DNA of 46,875 nt from Bacteroidota bacterium (lineage in GTDB: Bacteria; Bacteroidota; Bacteroidia; 2-12-FULL-35-15), in contig JAHEXZ010000040.1 of assembly GCA_023251835.1 (NCBI GenBank), positions 1 to 46,875 of the forward strand. The letters are read 5' to 3'. Under the pieces are notes generated by a model. It was not told the origin of the DNA. It saw only the letters and a list, made by a program, of their open reading frames with translations, and ran no database searches. A program made the translations under genes and the position numbers. The stretch's first letter is position 1, and each line of letters opens with the position of its first letter. Positions 46,581 to 46,875 of the stretch are shown here, in pieces.

Positions 46581-46634
46581 TTTAGCTATAAATAAAATCT
46601 GAAATCATATATACTTCAGCTGTTTGCCCGGTAT

Positions 46635-46683
46635 TACTGAATCTTATTGTCTTTGCTAACCCAAAATTCAGTAAGATTCAGTA
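46635..46683. repeat. Inverted repeat upstream of korA
   Basis: TACTGAATCTTA (46635-46646) and TAAGATTCAGTA (46672-46683): a perfect 12-bp inverted repeat with a 25-base loop, 55 bases upstream of the korA ATG. An 11-base copy of the second arm (AAGATTCAGTA) occurs at 43583-43593, just beyond the korB stop, so the pair of genes is bracketed by the motif. Confidence 0.65.
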
Positions 46684-46737
46684 CAAATAAACAATATAGT
46701 TTATTTCAAAGTGAAACAGACCAGCGTTATGTTTATA

Positions 46738-46745
46738 CAAATATA
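46738..46745 (-). promoter_or_regulatory. Candidate -7 element for korAB
   Basis: On the minus strand TATATTTG, an exact TAnnTTTG match, about 158 bases upstream of the korA ATG, with the inverted repeat 46635-46683 in the resulting leader. No -33 TTTG is seen. The remaining 46746-46875 shows no gene. Confidence 0.4.
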
Positions 46746-46875
46746 ACGCTTTTGGGCTAATAAGATTTCCTGCTTTTTATATATGGAATTGGGGGAAGTG
46801 TTAAAATTGTATAAAACAGGGATAAAGGAAAAGATAGCTTAACCGGGTTAGATTTCGCGGAGCAGTCACTATATA

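Noticed and set aside
46783-46842. 19-residue ORF near the right edge
   Set aside because: Too short, with no recognisable features or start signal.

Overview
The window comes from a member of the Bacteroidota. Three things show this. (1) It carries type IX secretion system (T9SS) and gliding-motility genes: gldH, two PorP/SprF-family proteins and six very large secreted proteins ending in the gliding-motility-associated (type B) C-terminal domain. (2) Where promoters can be seen, they fit the Bacteroidota TTTG / TAnnTTTG pattern, and genes lack clear Shine-Dalgarno sites. (3) The operon holB-ricT-gldH-PBP1A and the pdhA-pdhC pair are arrangements typical of the phylum. The DNA is AT-rich, so its short GC-rich palindromes stand out. 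Genus cannot be told from the sequence.

Layout. 1-4550: proS (complete except for the last base of its stop codon), a divergent Tyr/Asn/Gly-rich lipoprotein and an OmpP1/FadL-type outer-membrane protein. 4799-9245 (+): a T9SS type B cargo protein followed closely by two PorP/SprF paralogues with different C-terminal extensions. 9252-20288 (-): three large adhesin-like proteins read in the order C-type-lectin protein, SUEL-lectin-like/PKD protein, Kelch/Gly-rich/PKD protein. The last two share about 1.4 kb of nearly identical DNA. 20456-23664 (-): a PurF-family amidotransferase, a HicA toxin gene with a decayed hicB, and rfbA. 23771-32703 (-): a 2322-residue adhesin with DUF7948, SBBP, PKD and 14 SprB repeats, followed by a five-repeat cargo protein. 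This pair has the best promoter in the window. 33053-36669 (+): cdd, pdhA, pdhC and a small secreted protein. 36687-38062 (-): scoAB. 38188-43471 (-): holB-ricT-gldH-PBP1A. 43598-46580 (-): korAB.

How it fits together. The central 28 kb is a cell-surface locus. Its cargo proteins are exported by Sec, then by T9SS using the C-terminal domain. The PorP/SprF proteins are the likely outer-membrane partners, and GldH belongs to the gliding machinery. The metabolic genes around it (pyruvate dehydrogenase, 2-oxoacid:ferredoxin oxidoreductase, succinyl-CoA:3-oxoacid CoA-transferase, cytidine deaminase) are ordinary housekeeping.

Most unusual observation. A GC-rich palindromic element occurs at least five times. 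Three copies lie inside open reading frames and must be translated: in the signal peptides of both PorP paralogues and at the N-terminus of KorB. A fourth supplies the last codon and stop of korA. Several families of AT-rich inverted repeats sit in the gaps between genes. No tRNA, rRNA, CRISPR array or transposase was seen.
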